This document shows positions 1 through 8,449 of a stretch of 64,000 nt of DNA, in pieces. This DNA is from Paraburkholderia metrosideri. GTDB lineage: Bacteria; Pseudomonadota; Gammaproteobacteria; Burkholderiales; Burkholderiaceae. The notes under the pieces were generated by a model, which was given only the letters and a program-made list of their open reading frames with translations, ran no database searches and was not told the origin of the DNA. A program made the translations under genes and the position numbers. Position 1 is the stretch's first letter. The number at the start of each line of letters is the position of its first letter. The DNA is taken from NCBI RefSeq assembly GCF_904848625.1, contig NZ_CAJHCP010000007.1:434001-498000 (forward strand), read 5' to 3'.

Positions 1-1
1 G

Positions 2-556
2 CGTGAACGCGATCAGGTCCTGATCCAGTTTGCAAATCGTAGTTGCTCGGTGCTGGTGGCGACCGATGTCGCCGCGCGCGGTCTCGACATCGCGCAACTC
101 GAAGCCGTGATCAACGTCGACGTGACGCCGGATCCGGAAGTGCACGTGCACCGTATCGGCCGCACGGGTCGCGCGGATCAGGAAGGTTGGGCACTGAGCC
201 TCGCGAGCATGAACGAGATGGGCCGGGTCGGCAGTCTCGAACAGGCGCAAAAGCGCGAAGTCGAATGGCACAAGCTGTCCGAACTGACCGCTGCGAGCAA
301 CGAACGCCTGCTGCCGCCAATGGAAACGCTGCAGATTCTCGGCGGCCGTAAGGAAAAAATCCGTCCCGGTGACGTGCTCGGCGCACTGACCGGCGAAGCG
401 GGCTTCGCCGGTTCGCAGATCGGCAAGATCAACGTGACCGAAATGTCGACCTACGTGGCGGTGGAGCGCAGCATCGCGCGCGACGCGCTGCGCAAGCTCA
501 GCGCTGGCAAGGTGAAGGGCAAAAAGGTCAAAGTCCGCCTGATGGACGACGCCTGA
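2..556 (+). CDS. dbpA: ATP-dependent RNA helicase DbpA, C-terminal part
   Basis: The reading frame is open from the window edge, so the N-terminal RecA domain lies outside. What remains is the end of RecA domain 2, with the DEAD-box motif V/VI signatures ATDVAARGLD and HRIGRTGRA, followed by a C-terminal domain of about 75 residues (from ILGGRKEKIRPGD to VRLMDDA). That tail matches the DbpA RNA-binding domain, which in E. coli recognises hairpin 92 of 23S rRNA and targets the helicase to 50S subunit assembly. Helicase family membership is clear from the motifs; the DbpA subtype rests on the tail. No terminator is obvious just downstream. Confidence 0.9.
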   Translation, partial: RERDQVLIQFANRSCSVLVATDVAARGLDIAQLEAVINVDVTPDPEVHVHRIGRTGRADQEGWALSLASMNEMGRVGSLEQAQKREVEWHKLSELTAASNERLLPPMETLQILGGRKEKIRPGDVLGALTGEAGFAGSQIGKINVTEMSTYVAVERSIARDALRKLSAGKVKGKKVKVRLMDDA

Positions 557-880
557 CACTTGACGCTTGACGCATGACAGGGGCGGCTGCATCCACGCAG
601 CCGTCCCTTCAGGCAGACGCACGCATCACATTACGTCATACCTCCGCTGTTCGCCGCGTGTGTCACGCGAGTCGCTTTCCTCCCCGCAAGCCCCGATCCC
701 ACCTGTATTGCCCGCAACCGAACGGGGTCGCGCGAGCCATGACATAAACGCATGCCGCGCATGACAAAGTTTCGATTGTGAGCGTTCTTTGGCTGATGCC
801 TAATCACCTCACCGGGATGGATTGCCGCGTAGTCGGCCGTCCGCGAGTCCCCTGCCGGATGGAGAAAGGGAGAAAGCCTT
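557..880. other. Intergenic region dbpA - aminotransferase
   Basis: These 324 bases hold no convincing gene; short open frames here lack ribosome-binding sites and coding character. The last 20 bases contain a purine-rich Shine-Dalgarno region (GAGAAAGGGAGAAAG) serving the aminotransferase start at 881. No strong terminator or palindrome was seen. Confidence 0.5.
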
Positions 881-2035
881 ATGCAGAGCGCCACGCAAGC
901 CCGCTCGAAACTGCCTGATGTAGGCACGACGATTTTTACCGTGATCGGTCAACTGGCCGCACAACACGATGCGCTGAACCTGTCGCAAGGCGCGCCGAAT
1001 TTTGCGCCGGACACGAAACTGGTCGAGGGCGTCGCTCAGGCCATGCGCGCGGGTCACAATCAGTATTCGCCGATGGCCGGCATCTCCGCGCTGCGCGAAG
1101 CGCTCGCCGAGAAAGTCGAAACGCTCTACGGCGTGCGCTACGACCCGGAGAGTGAAGTGACCGTGATCGCCAGCGCGAGCGAAGGGCTGTATTCGACAAT
1201 CAGCGCGTTGGTGCACCCCGGCGATGAAGTGATCTACTTCGAACCTTCGTTCGACAGCTATGCTCCGATCGTCCGTTTGCAGAGCGCGACGCCGGTGGCG
1301 ATCAAACTCTCGTTGGACGATTTTCGCGTGAACTGGGACGAGGTCGCCGCCGCGATCACACCGAAGACGCGGATGATCATCATCAACACGCCGCACAATC
1401 CGACCGCGACGGTATTCAGCGAAGACGACATCGCGCGATTGAAAGCGATCACGCGTAATACCGATATCGTGATTCTCGCCGACGAGGTCTACGAACACGT
1501 CGTATTCGACGGCGCGAAGCATCAGAGCATGGCGTGCCACCCGGAGCTCGCGGAACGCAGTGTGATCGTGTCGTCGTTCGGCAAGTCTTATCACGTGACG
1601 GGCTGGCGTGTCGGTTATTGCCTCGCGCCTGCTGCATTGATGGACGAGATTCGCAAAGTTCATCAGTTCATGGTGTTTTCCGCCGATACCCCGATGCAGT
1701 ACGCGTTCGTCGACGCATTGGCCAATCGCGAAAGTTATCTCGGCCTCTCCGCTTTCTATCAGCAGAAACGCGATCTGCTTGCGCATGCGTTGCGCGAGTC
1801 GCGTTTCGAGCTATTGCCGAGCGAAGGCAGCTTCTTCATGCTCGCGCGTTTTCGCGGCTTCTCTGACGAGAGCGATAGCGATTTCGTGTTGCGTCTGATC
1901 CGCGATGCGCGCGTTGCGACGATCCCGTTGTCGGCGTTTTACAGCGACGGCACGGATTCCGGTTTGATCCGCCTCAGCTTCTCGAAAGACGACGCGACGT
2001 TGATCGAAGGCGCGCGACGTTTGTGCGAGATCTGA
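881..2035 (+). CDS. PLP-dependent methionine-type aminotransferase (YbdL-like)
   Basis: Fold-type I class I/II aminotransferase of 384 residues. The PLP-binding set is visible: N173 in HNPT, D201 and Y204 in DEVYEH, the Schiff-base lysine K235 in SSFGKSYHVTGWRVGY, and the substrate-carboxylate arginine in LIRLSF near the C-terminus. The sequence most resembles the YbdL/methionine aminotransferase group (also annotated as kynurenine aminotransferase-like), which transaminates methionine and aromatic amino acids with 2-oxoacids. The start follows a GA-rich Shine-Dalgarno. It is a single-gene unit; the amino-acid binding protein downstream, 116 bases away, may serve related nutrition. Substrate is inferred from family resemblance only. 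Confidence 0.85.
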   Translation: MQSATQARSKLPDVGTTIFTVIGQLAAQHDALNLSQGAPNFAPDTKLVEGVAQAMRAGHNQYSPMAGISALREALAEKVETLYGVRYDPESEVTVIASASEGLYSTISALVHPGDEVIYFEPSFDSYAPIVRLQSATPVAIKLSLDDFRVNWDEVAAAITPKTRMIIINTPHNPTATVFSEDDIARLKAITRNTDIVILADEVYEHVVFDGAKHQSMACHPELAERSVIVSSFGKSYHVTGWRVGYCLAPAALMDEIRKVHQFMVFSADTPMQYAFVDALANRESYLGLSAFYQQKRDLLAHALRESRFELLPSEGSFFMLARFRGFSDESDSDFVLRLIRDARVATIPLSAFYSDGTDSGLIRLSFSKDDATLIEGARRLCEI

Positions 2036-2151
2036 TCGTTCACCCGCGATCGAGATTCGCGCAGGCCGCATTTTTGAACGCGATATGATCGCCGCGCCTG
2101 GCGCCGCTAGCGCGGGTGTTAAAGAAAAATCGAAGAGAAAAGGGACCTGTT

Positions 2152-2946
2152 ATGAAGTTGCTGAAGCCTCTATTGGCACTGGCCTGTGCATTCGCATCAT
2201 TTGCCACGGTAGCCGCGGCGAACGCTGCCGATACCTCGACGCTGCGTTTCGGACTCGAAGCGCAGTATCCGCCGTTCGAATCGAAAGGCGCGAACGGTCA
2301 ATTGCAGGGGCTCGATATCGATGTCGGCAATGCGGTCTGCGCCGCTGCGCATATGACGTGCAAATGGGTAGAAACCTCGTTCGATGGATTGATTCCCGCG
2401 CTACAAGGCCGCAAGTTCGACGCGATCAATTCGGCAATGAATGCGACCGAACAACGTCGCCAGGCCATTGATTTCACCACGATCGTGTATCGCGTACCGA
2501 CGCAGTTGATCGCGCGGCGCGACAGCGGTTTGCTGCCGACGCCTGCTTCGTTGAAGGGCAAACACGTGGGCGTGTTGCAGGGATCGATTCAGGAAACCTT
2601 CGCGAAAACGCATTGGGAACCGGCGGGTGTGACTATCGTGCCGTATCAGGACCAGAATCAGGTTTATACCGATCTCCAGGCGGGCCGTCTTGATGCGACG
2701 CTTGTACTGGCGCCCGCAGGACAAACGGGTTTTCTGTCGAAGCCCGATGGCAAGGACTATGCGTTCGTCGGCCAGCCGGTGCGTGACGACCGGATTCTCG
2801 GTAGCGGGATCGCGTATGGAATTCGCAAAGGCGACACCGCGCTGCGCAACCAGTTGAACGCGGCGATCGCAAAAGTGCAGGCCGACGGCACCGTGAAGAC
2901 GCTGGCTGCGAAGTATCTCGGCGATATCGATGTGAGCGCGAAGTAA
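2152..2946 (+). CDS. Periplasmic amino-acid-binding protein of an ABC transporter (HisJ/ArtJ type)
   Basis: Protein of 264 residues beginning MKLLKPLLALACAF, a clear Sec signal peptide with likely cleavage after ANA or AAANA near residue 23. The mature part has the family 3 solute-binding fold (PF00497): LRFGLEAQYPPFES, GLDIDVGNAVC, DGLIPALQGRKFDAINSAMN. It resembles lysine/arginine/ornithine- or histidine-binding proteins. The ATG at 2152 is preferred over an in-frame upstream start at 2116 because the signal peptide and a GAGAAAAGGGA ribosome site precede it. No permease or ATPase gene is adjacent, so it is an orphan subunit that presumably serves a transporter encoded elsewhere. Confidence 0.85.
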   Translation: MKLLKPLLALACAFASFATVAAANAADTSTLRFGLEAQYPPFESKGANGQLQGLDIDVGNAVCAAAHMTCKWVETSFDGLIPALQGRKFDAINSAMNATEQRRQAIDFTTIVYRVPTQLIARRDSGLLPTPASLKGKHVGVLQGSIQETFAKTHWEPAGVTIVPYQDQNQVYTDLQAGRLDATLVLAPAGQTGFLSKPDGKDYAFVGQPVRDDRILGSGIAYGIRKGDTALRNQLNAAIAKVQADGTVKTLAAKYLGDIDVSAK

Positions 2947-2993
2947 GCTTATCGCGCGTTGGCTTGTTGTCGATGCATTTGACGACTACGATA

Positions 2994-3021
2994 CGTAGGC
3001 TTCGCTGCAGCGAAGCCTACG
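2994..3021. repeat. Perfect 28-bp palindrome
   Basis: Two exact 14-base arms, CGTAGGCTTCGCTG and its reverse complement, abut with no spacer. It lies 48 bases after the binding-protein stop and 22 bases before the AraC start. No T-run follows on either strand, so it could be an operator for the regulator, a stalling or processing hairpin, or a dispersed intergenic repeat unit. Confidence 0.8.
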
Positions 3022-3042
3022 CAACGATCGGAGAGCGCGCCA

Positions 3043-3921
3043 ATGAGCGATGTAACGGTGACGGCGGCGTCATCGGCAGTTCACGCAAGAAATGCTTCTG
3101 CGCCGAAGTTCTGGCGCAGCGACGCATTGCCGTTCATCGAAGCGCGTTCCATCGAAGATGGCCGCGCAGTCTGCTACGCCAAACATTCGCACGAAACGTT
3201 TTCGATTGGCGCCGTCACGGGTGGCCGCAGCGTCTATGTGAATCGTCATACCCGCGAATGGGTCGGTGCGGGCGCGGTCGTCATGATGAATCCCGACGAC
3301 GTGCATGCATGCAATCCTGTCGCCGACGAGCGTTGGTCGTATCTGATGCTGCATGTCGATGTCGCCTGGCTCGCGAATCTGCAACACGAACTGGGCTTCA
3401 GTAAGAACCACACATTTTGTGCGTTCTCTCAAACCATGACGCCGGATCCGGCGTTGTTCGACGGACTGAACCGCTTGCATGCGATTCTTGTCGACGTCGA
3501 CGTCGACGTCGACGCCGACGCTGAAACACTGCGCAAGCAGAGCGCGGCCGTGACGTTTTTCTCTGCAGTGCAGCAGAAACTGAATCCCGCTTCCCTGCCG
3601 CCGGACGACGACGCTAGTCATCAACTCACGAGGGCGGCAGAATTCATAGCTGAAAACTGTACGCAATCGCTGACGCTCGACGATGTTTGCAAGGCTGCGG
3701 ATCTGTCAGCGTCGCATCTGATTCGTGCTTTCAAACGACGCTACGGAATGACGCCTCACGCGTATCTGATCAATCGCCGCATTCAATACAGCCGCGAGCA
3801 ACTCAGGCGCGGCCGTCTGATCGCCGACGTCGCGCTCGATGCCGGTTTCGCCGATCAGGCACATTTGCAACGCACCTTCAAACGGCTGGTCGCCGCAACA
3901 CCCGGGCAGTACCGCAGGTGA
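3043..3921 (+). CDS. AraC family transcriptional regulator
   Basis: Protein of 292 residues. The N-terminal half is a cupin-like AraC_binding domain (HSHETFSIGAVTGG, then PDDVHACNP), and the C-terminal 100 residues carry two helix-turn-helix motifs of the AraC/XylS type (LTLDDVCKAADLSASHLIRAFKRRYG and DVALDAGFADQAHLQRTFKRL, seen here in part). Many AraC proteins next to a LysE-type exporter control that exporter, and here the two genes are convergent with no bases between their stops. Residues 150-159 are an odd Val-Asp run encoded by a hexanucleotide repeat. Start chosen at ATG 3043, preceded by GGAGAGCG. The ligand is unknown. Confidence 0.88.
   Translation: MSDVTVTAASSAVHARNASAPKFWRSDALPFIEARSIEDGRAVCYAKHSHETFSIGAVTGGRSVYVNRHTREWVGAGAVVMMNPDDVHACNPVADERWSYLMLHVDVAWLANLQHELGFSKNHTFCAFSQTMTPDPALFDGLNRLHAILVDVDVDVDADAETLRKQSAAVTFFSAVQQKLNPASLPPDDDASHQLTRAAEFIAENCTQSLTLDDVCKAADLSASHLIRAFKRRYGMTPHAYLINRRIQYSREQLRRGRLIADVALDAGFADQAHLQRTFKRLVAATPGQYRR
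3490..3519 (+). repeat. In-frame GTCGAC hexanucleotide repeat
   Basis: Four copies of GTCGAC followed by the variant GCCGAC inside the AraC regulator gene. It encodes a run of alternating Val-Asp with one Ala-Asp in the linker between the cupin and helix-turn-helix domains. The six-base unit keeps the frame when copies are gained or lost. Confidence 0.9.
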
Positions 3922-4509
3922 TCACGCTATCAGCAGATACAACGCGCTCGCTGCGAGCAACGCAGCCATCACGCGATTGAATAGCTGAACGCGTTTGGGC
4001 TCCTGCAAGTACTTACGCAGGAACGTGCCGGCGTACGCCCAACTCGCAATCGATAAATAGCAGACCACGAAGTACACGACGGTGAATTGCCAGACGAGGC
4101 CGCCGTCGCCACCGGCTGCATAGGCGCCCATGCCGGCCAGCGACGCCAGCCATGCCTTGGGATTAAGCCATTGCATCGCCGCGCCGTAAGCGAAGGAGGG
4201 GCCGCGAGACGGCTTGTCTGCACCGAGCTGACCGTTGTCGGCGGCGAGTTTATAGGCCATATAAAGCAGAAACGCGACGCCTGCCCATTTGACGATGTCG
4301 ATCAGATTGGGAAAGTGGATAAGCAGTTCATGCAGGCTGAGGCCGATCAGCAGAAGCAATACCGTGAAGCCGACCGTCGCGCCGGTGACATGGCGCATGC
4401 TTGCGGCGAGTCCGTGTTGCGCGCCCGTACTGAGTGCAACGACATTCACTGGACCTGGCGTGATCGAACTGGCCAGCGCGAACGCGGCCATGGAAAGTAA
4501 AACAGTCAT
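3922..4509 (-). CDS. LysE/RhtB family amino-acid exporter
   Basis: Inner-membrane protein of 195 residues with about six hydrophobic segments, including the family signature near the N-terminus (ITPGPVNVVALSTGAQHG). LysE/RhtB proteins export amino acids such as lysine, homoserine or threonine by proton exchange. The start MTVLLSMAAFAL at 4509 is chosen because the family begins directly with the first membrane helix; upstream in-frame codons add only polar residues. The stop codon directly abuts that of the AraC gene on the other strand. Substrate cannot be read from the sequence. Confidence 0.85.
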   Translation of the reverse strand: MTVLLSMAAFALASSITPGPVNVVALSTGAQHGLAASMRHVTGATVGFTVLLLLIGLSLHELLIHFPNLIDIVKWAGVAFLLYMAYKLAADNGQLGADKPSRGPSFAYGAAMQWLNPKAWLASLAGMGAYAAGGDGGLVWQFTVVYFVVCYLSIASWAYAGTFLRKYLQEPKRVQLFNRVMAALLAASALYLLIA

Positions 4510-4625
4510 CTGATGCCTCGATACGTGAGTGCGCAGGATTGGCGACACTCAAAGGTATCGGGCAAAGGGCGGCGATGTATTGAACGAAATTGCTTTGTGA
4601 GCCGGTGCGCGTGCGGAACTGGCGT

Positions 4626-4656
4626 AAAAAAAGCCCGATCGCAAGGATCGGGCTTT
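4626..4656 (-). terminator. Rho-independent terminator of the serC-like operon
   Basis: Perfect 11-bp stem (AAAGCCCGATC pairing with GATCGGGCTTT) and a 5-base loop; on the minus strand a run of T follows the stem. It lies 42 bases after the serC-like stop. Confidence 0.88.
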
Positions 4657-4698
4657 CGAAGTTGCCAGGCGGTCTGCGCCTGAAATCCAGCTGTATTT

Positions 4699-5793
4699 TT
4701 AAGCGTGTTGCAGGCTGAATTCGGTCAGCGCGTTCGTCAACGTGGCGACTGCCTCTTCCGTTACCGCGTTATAAAGCGACGCACGCAGCCCGCCGATCGA
4801 ACGATGTCCTTCCAGTCCGATGATGCCCTGTTCACGCGCCACGTGAATGAACTCTTCGCCAAGCCGCTCATCGCGGAACTTGAACGAGACGTTCATTTGC
4901 GAGCGCCAGCGAGGATCAGCGTGAATCGTCACGACCTCATTCAGAGCATCCAGTGTGTCATACAGGTGTTGAGACTTGCGTTCGTTAATGCTCTGCATTG
5001 CATGAAGCCCGCCAATGTCGTCGCGCAACCAGCGGGTGATCAACGTCAGCACGTAGATCGCAAATACCGGCGGTGTGTTGTAGTTCGAACCGTGCGATAC
5101 GTGAGTGCGGAAATCGAGAATCGCCGGCAGCGTGTCCGGAATCCGTTCAAGCAAAGAACGTTTCACTACGGCTACCGTGACCCCTGCTGGCCCGAGGTTC
5201 TTCTGCGCGTGCGCGTAGATCATCGAGTAGGCGTCCGGGCTGATAGGCTTTGACAGAAAATCGGACGACATATCCGCGATCAACGGTACCCGGGGTGCTT
5301 TCTCGTAGACGGGAAATTGCAGCCCTTCGACAGTTTCGTTGGTCACATAGTGCAAATAGGCGGCCGAGTCGCTGATCGCCAGTTGATCCAGATCGGGCAA
5401 GCGCCGATAACCCGTCGTATGGCCGTCCCACGCAACTTTTCTGTCGGTCACTTTCGCGGCCTCTGAAGTCGCGCGACCGCTCCAGTAACCGGACGTCACG
5501 TACTCGGGCGGAGCGAATCCCTGACCGGCGAAATTCATCGGGATCATTGCGAATTGCAGGCTGCTGCCACCTTGCTGGAAGGTCACCGCGTACTCGTCGG
5601 AGATGCCTAGCAGGGCGCGCAGATTGTTCTCCGCTTCGTCCAGAATAGCGCGGAACCAGTCAGAGCGATGACTCATGCCGAGTACCGAAATGCCGGTGTC
5701 CGGCAACGCGGTAATGGCGATGCGCGTTTGCTCCAGCACCGATTCCGGGAGGGCTCCGGGACCACCGGAAAAATTCAATGCGTTCGACTTCAC
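4699..5793 (-). CDS. serC: Phosphoserine aminotransferase-like protein (SerC family)
   Basis: Class V aminotransferase of 364 residues with SerC hallmarks: NFSGGPGALP at the N-terminus, GMSHRSDWF (R43), QGGSSLQF, and the Schiff-base lysine K198 in YAHAQKNLGPAG, the same number as in E. coli SerC; HRSIGGLRASLYNA closes the active site. SerC converts 3-phosphohydroxypyruvate and glutamate to phosphoserine, and can act in pyridoxal phosphate synthesis. The gene overlaps the upstream ATP-grasp gene by 4 bases, so the two are translationally coupled. In Burkholderia the standard serC sits beside gyrA, pheA and aroA; none of these is here, so this may be a second copy with a specialised role. That paralogy is inference and needs the rest of the genome. 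Confidence 0.85.
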   Translation of the reverse strand: MKSNALNFSGGPGALPESVLEQTRIAITALPDTGISVLGMSHRSDWFRAILDEAENNLRALLGISDEYAVTFQQGGSSLQFAMIPMNFAGQGFAPPEYVTSGYWSGRATSEAAKVTDRKVAWDGHTTGYRRLPDLDQLAISDSAAYLHYVTNETVEGLQFPVYEKAPRVPLIADMSSDFLSKPISPDAYSMIYAHAQKNLGPAGVTVAVVKRSLLERIPDTLPAILDFRTHVSHGSNYNTPPVFAIYVLTLITRWLRDDIGGLHAMQSINERKSQHLYDTLDALNEVVTIHADPRWRSQMNVSFKFRDERLGEEFIHVAREQGIIGLEGHRSIGGLRASLYNAVTEEAVATLTNALTEFSLQHA

Positions 5794-7061
5794 TGCGCCT
5801 CCGAAGCCATCAGTTGAATAGTGTTTGCGCTTGCAGCGGCGCTGCGCAGCATGTGATGAAACGCGTCTGCAACCCGGCGTACTTGCGGAAATTTGTAGGG
5901 GAAGATATCGGTATCGTCCATGTCGTGAATCACCATACCGGTGGCGATTTCGAATATGAGGAGGCGGCCGTCGCTCGTTTCCGCGCAGTCGAATCCGACA
6001 TAGTCGAGGCCTGTTAATTCGGTGATGCTGCGGAACGCGTGATGATGGCGCACGGCGAAATCGTTATCGAACGTCGCCATGATTTGCGCTTCTTCTTCGC
6101 GCCGCTCCGCATGCGCGAGCATTTCCGCGTATGGGTAGTGAACCATCCAGTCCTTCGAAATGCCCATATGGCACACGAATGGCTTTCCGTCGACTATCAC
6201 GATCCGGTACTTGCGAAACAGACCGTCAGTGCTGCTGTAATCGATGAACGGCGCCATGTAGTACTCACCCGCGTCAGACCCGGCCAGATAACGCGCGAGG
6301 TCCTCGGCGCCGGACACTTTGGCGAGACCTTGTCCCGCGTGCGAGCCTCGCGGGCGGATGATGAACGGATAGTGAGTGCCGAGTACTTCAGACAAGTCGA
6401 ACGTGCCGGAGGCAGCTTGATTCACCCGCTCGCGGGACAGACGCACCGTGCGTGCCATGCAGATGCCGGGAACTGCACCTAGCAATGCATACGCTGCATC
6501 GCGTGTCGTCTTTGCGACATGTTCGGACCGGTTCAGCACGCGGCAACCGGTCTCGCCGGTCAGCGACGCGATCTGAGCGAGAACGTCGGCCGTTTCATCC
6601 GATGCACATGCGGCGACAAAGACGACATCGTGCGGCGGCAATGCGGTATTCGCCGGCGAGTTCGAGTCGACATAAAGCACTTCTATCTGCAGATCGGCGT
6701 TTTCAACCAGACACTCGAATGGCGTGTTTGCCATCAGATCGCCCGGCGCTTTGAGCACCAGCACTCTCACTGGAGCCTGGGCCGCCTGCGCATTCTTCAA
6801 CCGGTAACGCCGTGTGATTTGCAGTGCCTGCTGCTGAACGGCAAGCGCTGCGGTCTTCTCGTATTTCAACTGCAGCACAAGCGAGAGATCGAGCAGTGCG
6901 TAGGGATCGTCGTGTTGTCGGGCGTGGTCGAGCAGACCCTCGCCGAGCGGCGTCAGATCGTTTCCAGCGGTGGCTGCGCGAAGCAGCGTCGCCAATCCGA
7001 GCGGCTGATATAGCCAGGGATGAGCGGCATCGCCCGTTAATTCAGTTTGAACAGTATTCAT
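5790..7061 (-). CDS. ATP-grasp domain protein with N-terminal TPR-like region
   Basis: Protein of 423 residues. Roughly residues 15-95 look like a helical repeat region (ALLDLSLVLQLKYEKTAALAVQQQAL), residues 98-190 a Rossmann-like preATP-grasp region, and 200-400 an ATP-grasp fold with YPFIIRPRGSHAGQGLAKV (the ATP-binding lysine position appears as RPRGSHAGQG), YYMAPFIDYSS, RKYRIVIVDGKPF and the metal-binding DYVGFDCAETSDGRLLIFEIA. ATP-grasp enzymes ligate a carboxylate to an amine or thiol through an acyl-phosphate. Four-base overlap with the serC-like gene suggests the two products act together, perhaps making or using a serine-derived amine. The product is unknown; I do not recognise a characterised homologue. 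Confidence 0.75.
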   Translation of the reverse strand: MNTVQTELTGDAAHPWLYQPLGLATLLRAATAGNDLTPLGEGLLDHARQHDDPYALLDLSLVLQLKYEKTAALAVQQQALQITRRYRLKNAQAAQAPVRVLVLKAPGDLMANTPFECLVENADLQIEVLYVDSNSPANTALPPHDVVFVAACASDETADVLAQIASLTGETGCRVLNRSEHVAKTTRDAAYALLGAVPGICMARTVRLSRERVNQAASGTFDLSEVLGTHYPFIIRPRGSHAGQGLAKVSGAEDLARYLAGSDAGEYYMAPFIDYSSTDGLFRKYRIVIVDGKPFVCHMGISKDWMVHYPYAEMLAHAERREEEAQIMATFDNDFAVRHHHAFRSITELTGLDYVGFDCAETSDGRLLIFEIATGMVIHDMDDTDIFPYKFPQVRRVADAFHHMLRSAAASANTIQLMASEAQ

Positions 7062-7722
7062 GATGGGCGCGTTTCAGTGGAGCACTACCCGGGGCGTAAG
7101 AAAGTATTCGGCTGTATCGCTCTTACGCGGAGTTCACTCGGTTATTGACGGTGAGCGATCGGTCCGTCTGTGCTTGCGTCACCTTCCGCAGGGAACGCGA
7201 CAGTGCGCGACACGTTGATTGCAACGGACAGTCTGGCCGGGTTAGCACGCCGCTTTGCAATTGCCATACATTTTTCCTTCGATTAAGACGCCTGGATTCG
7301 CGTATCGGCGACGAGTCCGTCACGTCGTATTGAACCCACGGTATGAACCCATCATACGAGCGCAGCGGCGAAGCAAATGGGAGAAAAGAGGGGCGATTGG
7401 CTGCTTAATCAGGGGACTTTGGGGGTGGGGGTTTTTTCGGATGAGCAGCGAGGTGGTGTGCGGTTTCTTCGGCGCGATGGGGAGTGCCAGCTCAGGTTCG
7501 CAGATACCGCGCTGGTTTTGAAAGTCACAGTTCGTGCCGCAATTTGCTGAAGTACGGGCCGCGGTGATTTCATTTGCAGCGTGAAGGCGTTTGACGAAGG
7601 CGCGCGTTGGGCGAGCGCATCGACACGCAGTGATTAACCCGCGAACGCAGGGCCGACCCGAACAGAGACTGGATTGCCGCTGGATGCCAAAGACCAGCAC
7701 AGTTCAGCGAACCCGGAAAAGC
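7062..7722. other. Long non-coding interval upstream of the ATP-grasp operon
   Basis: About 660 bases with no credible gene: open frames are short, rich in rare codons and without ribosome sites. It holds the operon promoter near 7062-7150 and an unusual G-rich tract at 7390-7431 followed by six T. It might be the remains of a decayed gene, but no recognisable protein fragment was found. Confidence 0.5.
7390..7437 (+). other. G-rich tract, possible G-quadruplex, followed by T6
   Basis: Four runs of four or five G (7390-7393, 7412-7415, 7421-7425, 7427-7431) occur within 42 bases, then TTTTTT. Loop lengths would be 18, 5 and 1, so folding is uncertain. No gene explains the tract. Confidence 0.35.
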
Positions 7723-7755
7723 AAAAAGCCCGGTCAGCTTTCGCTAACCGGGCTT
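7723..7755 (-). terminator. Rho-independent terminator of tRNA-Lys
   Basis: A 13-bp stem with one mismatch (AAGCCCGGTCAGC against GCTAACCGGGCTT) and a short loop; on the minus strand five T follow. It begins about 10 bases after the tRNA-Lys 3' end. Confidence 0.85.
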
Positions 7756-7764
7756 CAAAATGCT

Positions 7765-7840
7765 TGGTGGGGCGTGAGTGACTCGAACACTCGACCTACG
7801 GATTAAGAGTCCGCTGCTCTACCAACTGAGCTAACGCCCC
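7765..7840 (-). tRNA. tRNA-Lys (CTT anticodon)
   Basis: The reverse complement folds as a 76-base tRNA: acceptor GGGGCGT pairing with ACGCCCC, D arm TAGCTCAGTTGGTAGAGCA, anticodon stem GCGGA with loop CTCTTAA (anticodon CTT at the 34-36 positions), T arm with TTCGAGTC, and an encoded CCA end. CTT reads the AAG lysine codon, common in this GC-rich genome. Confidence 0.95.
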
Positions 7841-8044
7841 CAACAGAAACGAGATTATGCAGTAACTCTCACGCGTTGCCAAGCCCCTTTAGCAGATTTC
7901 TTAAAAATATTTGCGGCGGCGCGTTCGAGCGCTTCCTCAATCGCTGCGAAGCGCCGAAGAGGGCGCTGGCGTCGCTGTCCCGGTATTATGTCGCGGACAC
8001 CTTGCCGCACGAAGCGTCGCGCGGCGTTCGACCCGGGGGCTGCC

Positions 8045-8449
8045 ATGGACGACAAAGAGATCAATGCGTTGCTCGACCGTATTCTCGCCCCGTGGGTCCG
8101 CGCGCTGACGCTGACTCCGGTCAAGGTGGACGAGGAGGGCGCGACGCTGCGCCTGCCGTTTTCGGGCGGCCTGCGCCATGCGGGCGGCGTGATCTGCGGG
8201 CAGGTGTTCATGGCCGCGGCAGATACGGCGATGATCGTCGCCATTTCAGCCGCGCTCGGCGGCTTCAAACCGATGAGCACGGTTTCACAAAACATCAACT
8301 TCATGCGCGCGGTCCGCAAGGGCGACGTGCTGATCACCGCCCGCGTGCTGCGCATGGGCCGCAATCTGGTGTTCGGCGAGGTCGAACTCTTCGACGAGAC
8401 CGGCCATATGGCGGTCCATGCGACCACGACTTACGCGCTACTCGACTGA
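8045..8449 (+). CDS. PaaI-type hotdog thioesterase
   Basis: Protein of 134 residues with a single hotdog domain: GGLRHAGGVICGQVFMAAADTAM contains the PaaI/YigI-like active-site helix region (seen here in part), and NFMRAVRKGDVLITARVLR is the second conserved block. These enzymes hydrolyse acyl- or aryl-CoA thioesters in the cytoplasm. The ATG at 8045, preceded by a G-rich CGGGGG, is preferred to an in-frame ATG at 7988, which would add 19 basic residues not expected in the family. The patatin-like gene follows 50 bases later and may be co-transcribed, suggesting a shared role in acyl or lipid turnover. Confidence 0.82.
   Translation: MDDKEINALLDRILAPWVRALTLTPVKVDEEGATLRLPFSGGLRHAGGVICGQVFMAAADTAMIVAISAALGGFKPMSTVSQNINFMRAVRKGDVLITARVLRMGRNLVFGEVELFDETGHMAVHATTTYALLD

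Noticed and set aside
7320..7700. 126-codon minus-strand frame in the non-coding interval
   Set aside because: No ribosome site, low complexity and no similarity to a known family; too weak to call a gene or pseudogene.
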